From positions 3,399,443 to 3,463,442 of the forward strand of contig NZ_CP040887.1 in NCBI RefSeq assembly GCF_006337125.1: a DNA stretch of 64,000 nt, written 5' to 3'. Shown in pieces: positions 63,858 through 64,000 of the stretch. The translations under genes and the position numbers were made by a program. The notes below the pieces were generated by a model. That model was not told the origin of the DNA. It saw only the letters and a program-made list of their open reading frames with translations, and searched no databases. The stretch is from Serinicoccus chungangensis. GTDB taxonomy: Bacteria > Actinomycetota > Actinomycetes > Actinomycetales > Dermatophilaceae. How positions within the stretch are numbered: the stretch's first letter is position 1; every line of letters begins with the position of its first letter.

Positions 63858-63968
63858 ACCGCGCCGTGCCCCGTGACCGACGCAGGGCAAACCTCCGCAT
63901 CTTGCCGAGGGCGCGCGTGCCGGCGTCGACGACACGCCGGGCGACCCACGATCGCCCCACCTGGCCAC

Positions 63969-63998
63969 TTGCGGGTCGCGGTGCCCGCTTGTTAGCGT
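63969..63998 (+). promoter_or_regulatory. Candidate promoter of dnaA (gene beyond the window)
   Basis: TTGCGG (63969-63974), 18 bases, TAGCGT (63993-63998), pointing right. dnaA is expected just outside the window because rpmH-dnaA divergence is nearly universal in this phylum. Confidence 0.45.
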
Positions 63999-64000
63999 CG

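Noticed and set aside
63702..64000. Start of dnaA inside the window
   Set aside because: No DnaA-like frame begins before position 64000; only a promoter-like sequence pointing right is present.

Overview
This window is from a very GC-rich actinomycete chromosome. The many GTG starts, ATGA/GTGA gene overlaps, actinobacterial-type inositol-phosphate synthase, DUF6049-MurJ-pseudokinase-SigM-TrxBA block and ParAB-RsmG-Jag-YidC-YidD-RnpA-RpmH block all fit Micrococcales, perhaps an Intrasporangiaceae/Ornithinimicrobium-like organism; that family placement is an inference. The right end lies just before dnaA and oriC: rpmH is the last gene, and a promoter-like sequence points out of the window towards where dnaA should be.

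Layout. 1-4.8 kb: Mrp Na+/H+ antiporter genes (A with fused B, then C and D, D cut by the edge), all leftward. 4.9-6.7 kb: rpsF-ssb-rpsR-rplI, leftward, with a strong terminator hairpin. 7.0-36.6 kb: a cell-surface glycopolymer region containing UDP-sugar dehydrogenases (Ugd- and WecC-like), a WecB-like epimerase, a Wzm/Wzt or TagGH-type ABC exporter, six or more glycosyltransferases, two tandem SGNH-type O-acyltransferases, a TupA-like ATP-grasp protein, asparagine-synthetase-like modules and a decayed LuxR-type regulator. 36.7-39.9 kb: a further glycosyltransferase and ino1, leftward. 40-43.6 kb: a class A penicillin-binding protein and a polytopic membrane protein. 43.5-47.9 kb: a third acyltransferase, a Wzz-like protein and cca, leftward. 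47.9-57.7 kb: nudix, DUF6049, murJ-pseudokinase, sigM, an anti-sigma-like protein, trxB and trxA, rightward. 57.8-60.3 kb: parAB. 60.3-63.7 kb: the rpmH-rnpA-yidD-yidC-jag-rsmG operon, leftward.

How it works together. WecB plus WecC would supply UDP-ManNAcA, and Ugd UDP-glucuronate. The glycosyltransferases would build a uronic-acid polymer for ABC export. The ATP-grasp and asparagine-synthetase-like proteins look suited to attaching amino acids or amide groups to its carboxylates, and the acyltransferases to O-acylation. The product may be an amidated or peptidylated teichuronic-acid-like wall polymer.

Two things stand out. First, the surface region between about 13.5 and 36.6 kb carries about nine apparent frameshifts and one nonsense codon, including one frameshift at a run of nine Cs, whereas the housekeeping genes on both sides look intact. 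This may be gene decay, phase variation or sequencing error, and sequence alone cannot decide. Second, parA and parB carry seven parS-like sites inside their coding sequences, in N-terminal linker regions where the sites themselves encode the peptide. There are no tRNA or rRNA genes, no CRISPR array and no clear insertion sequence.
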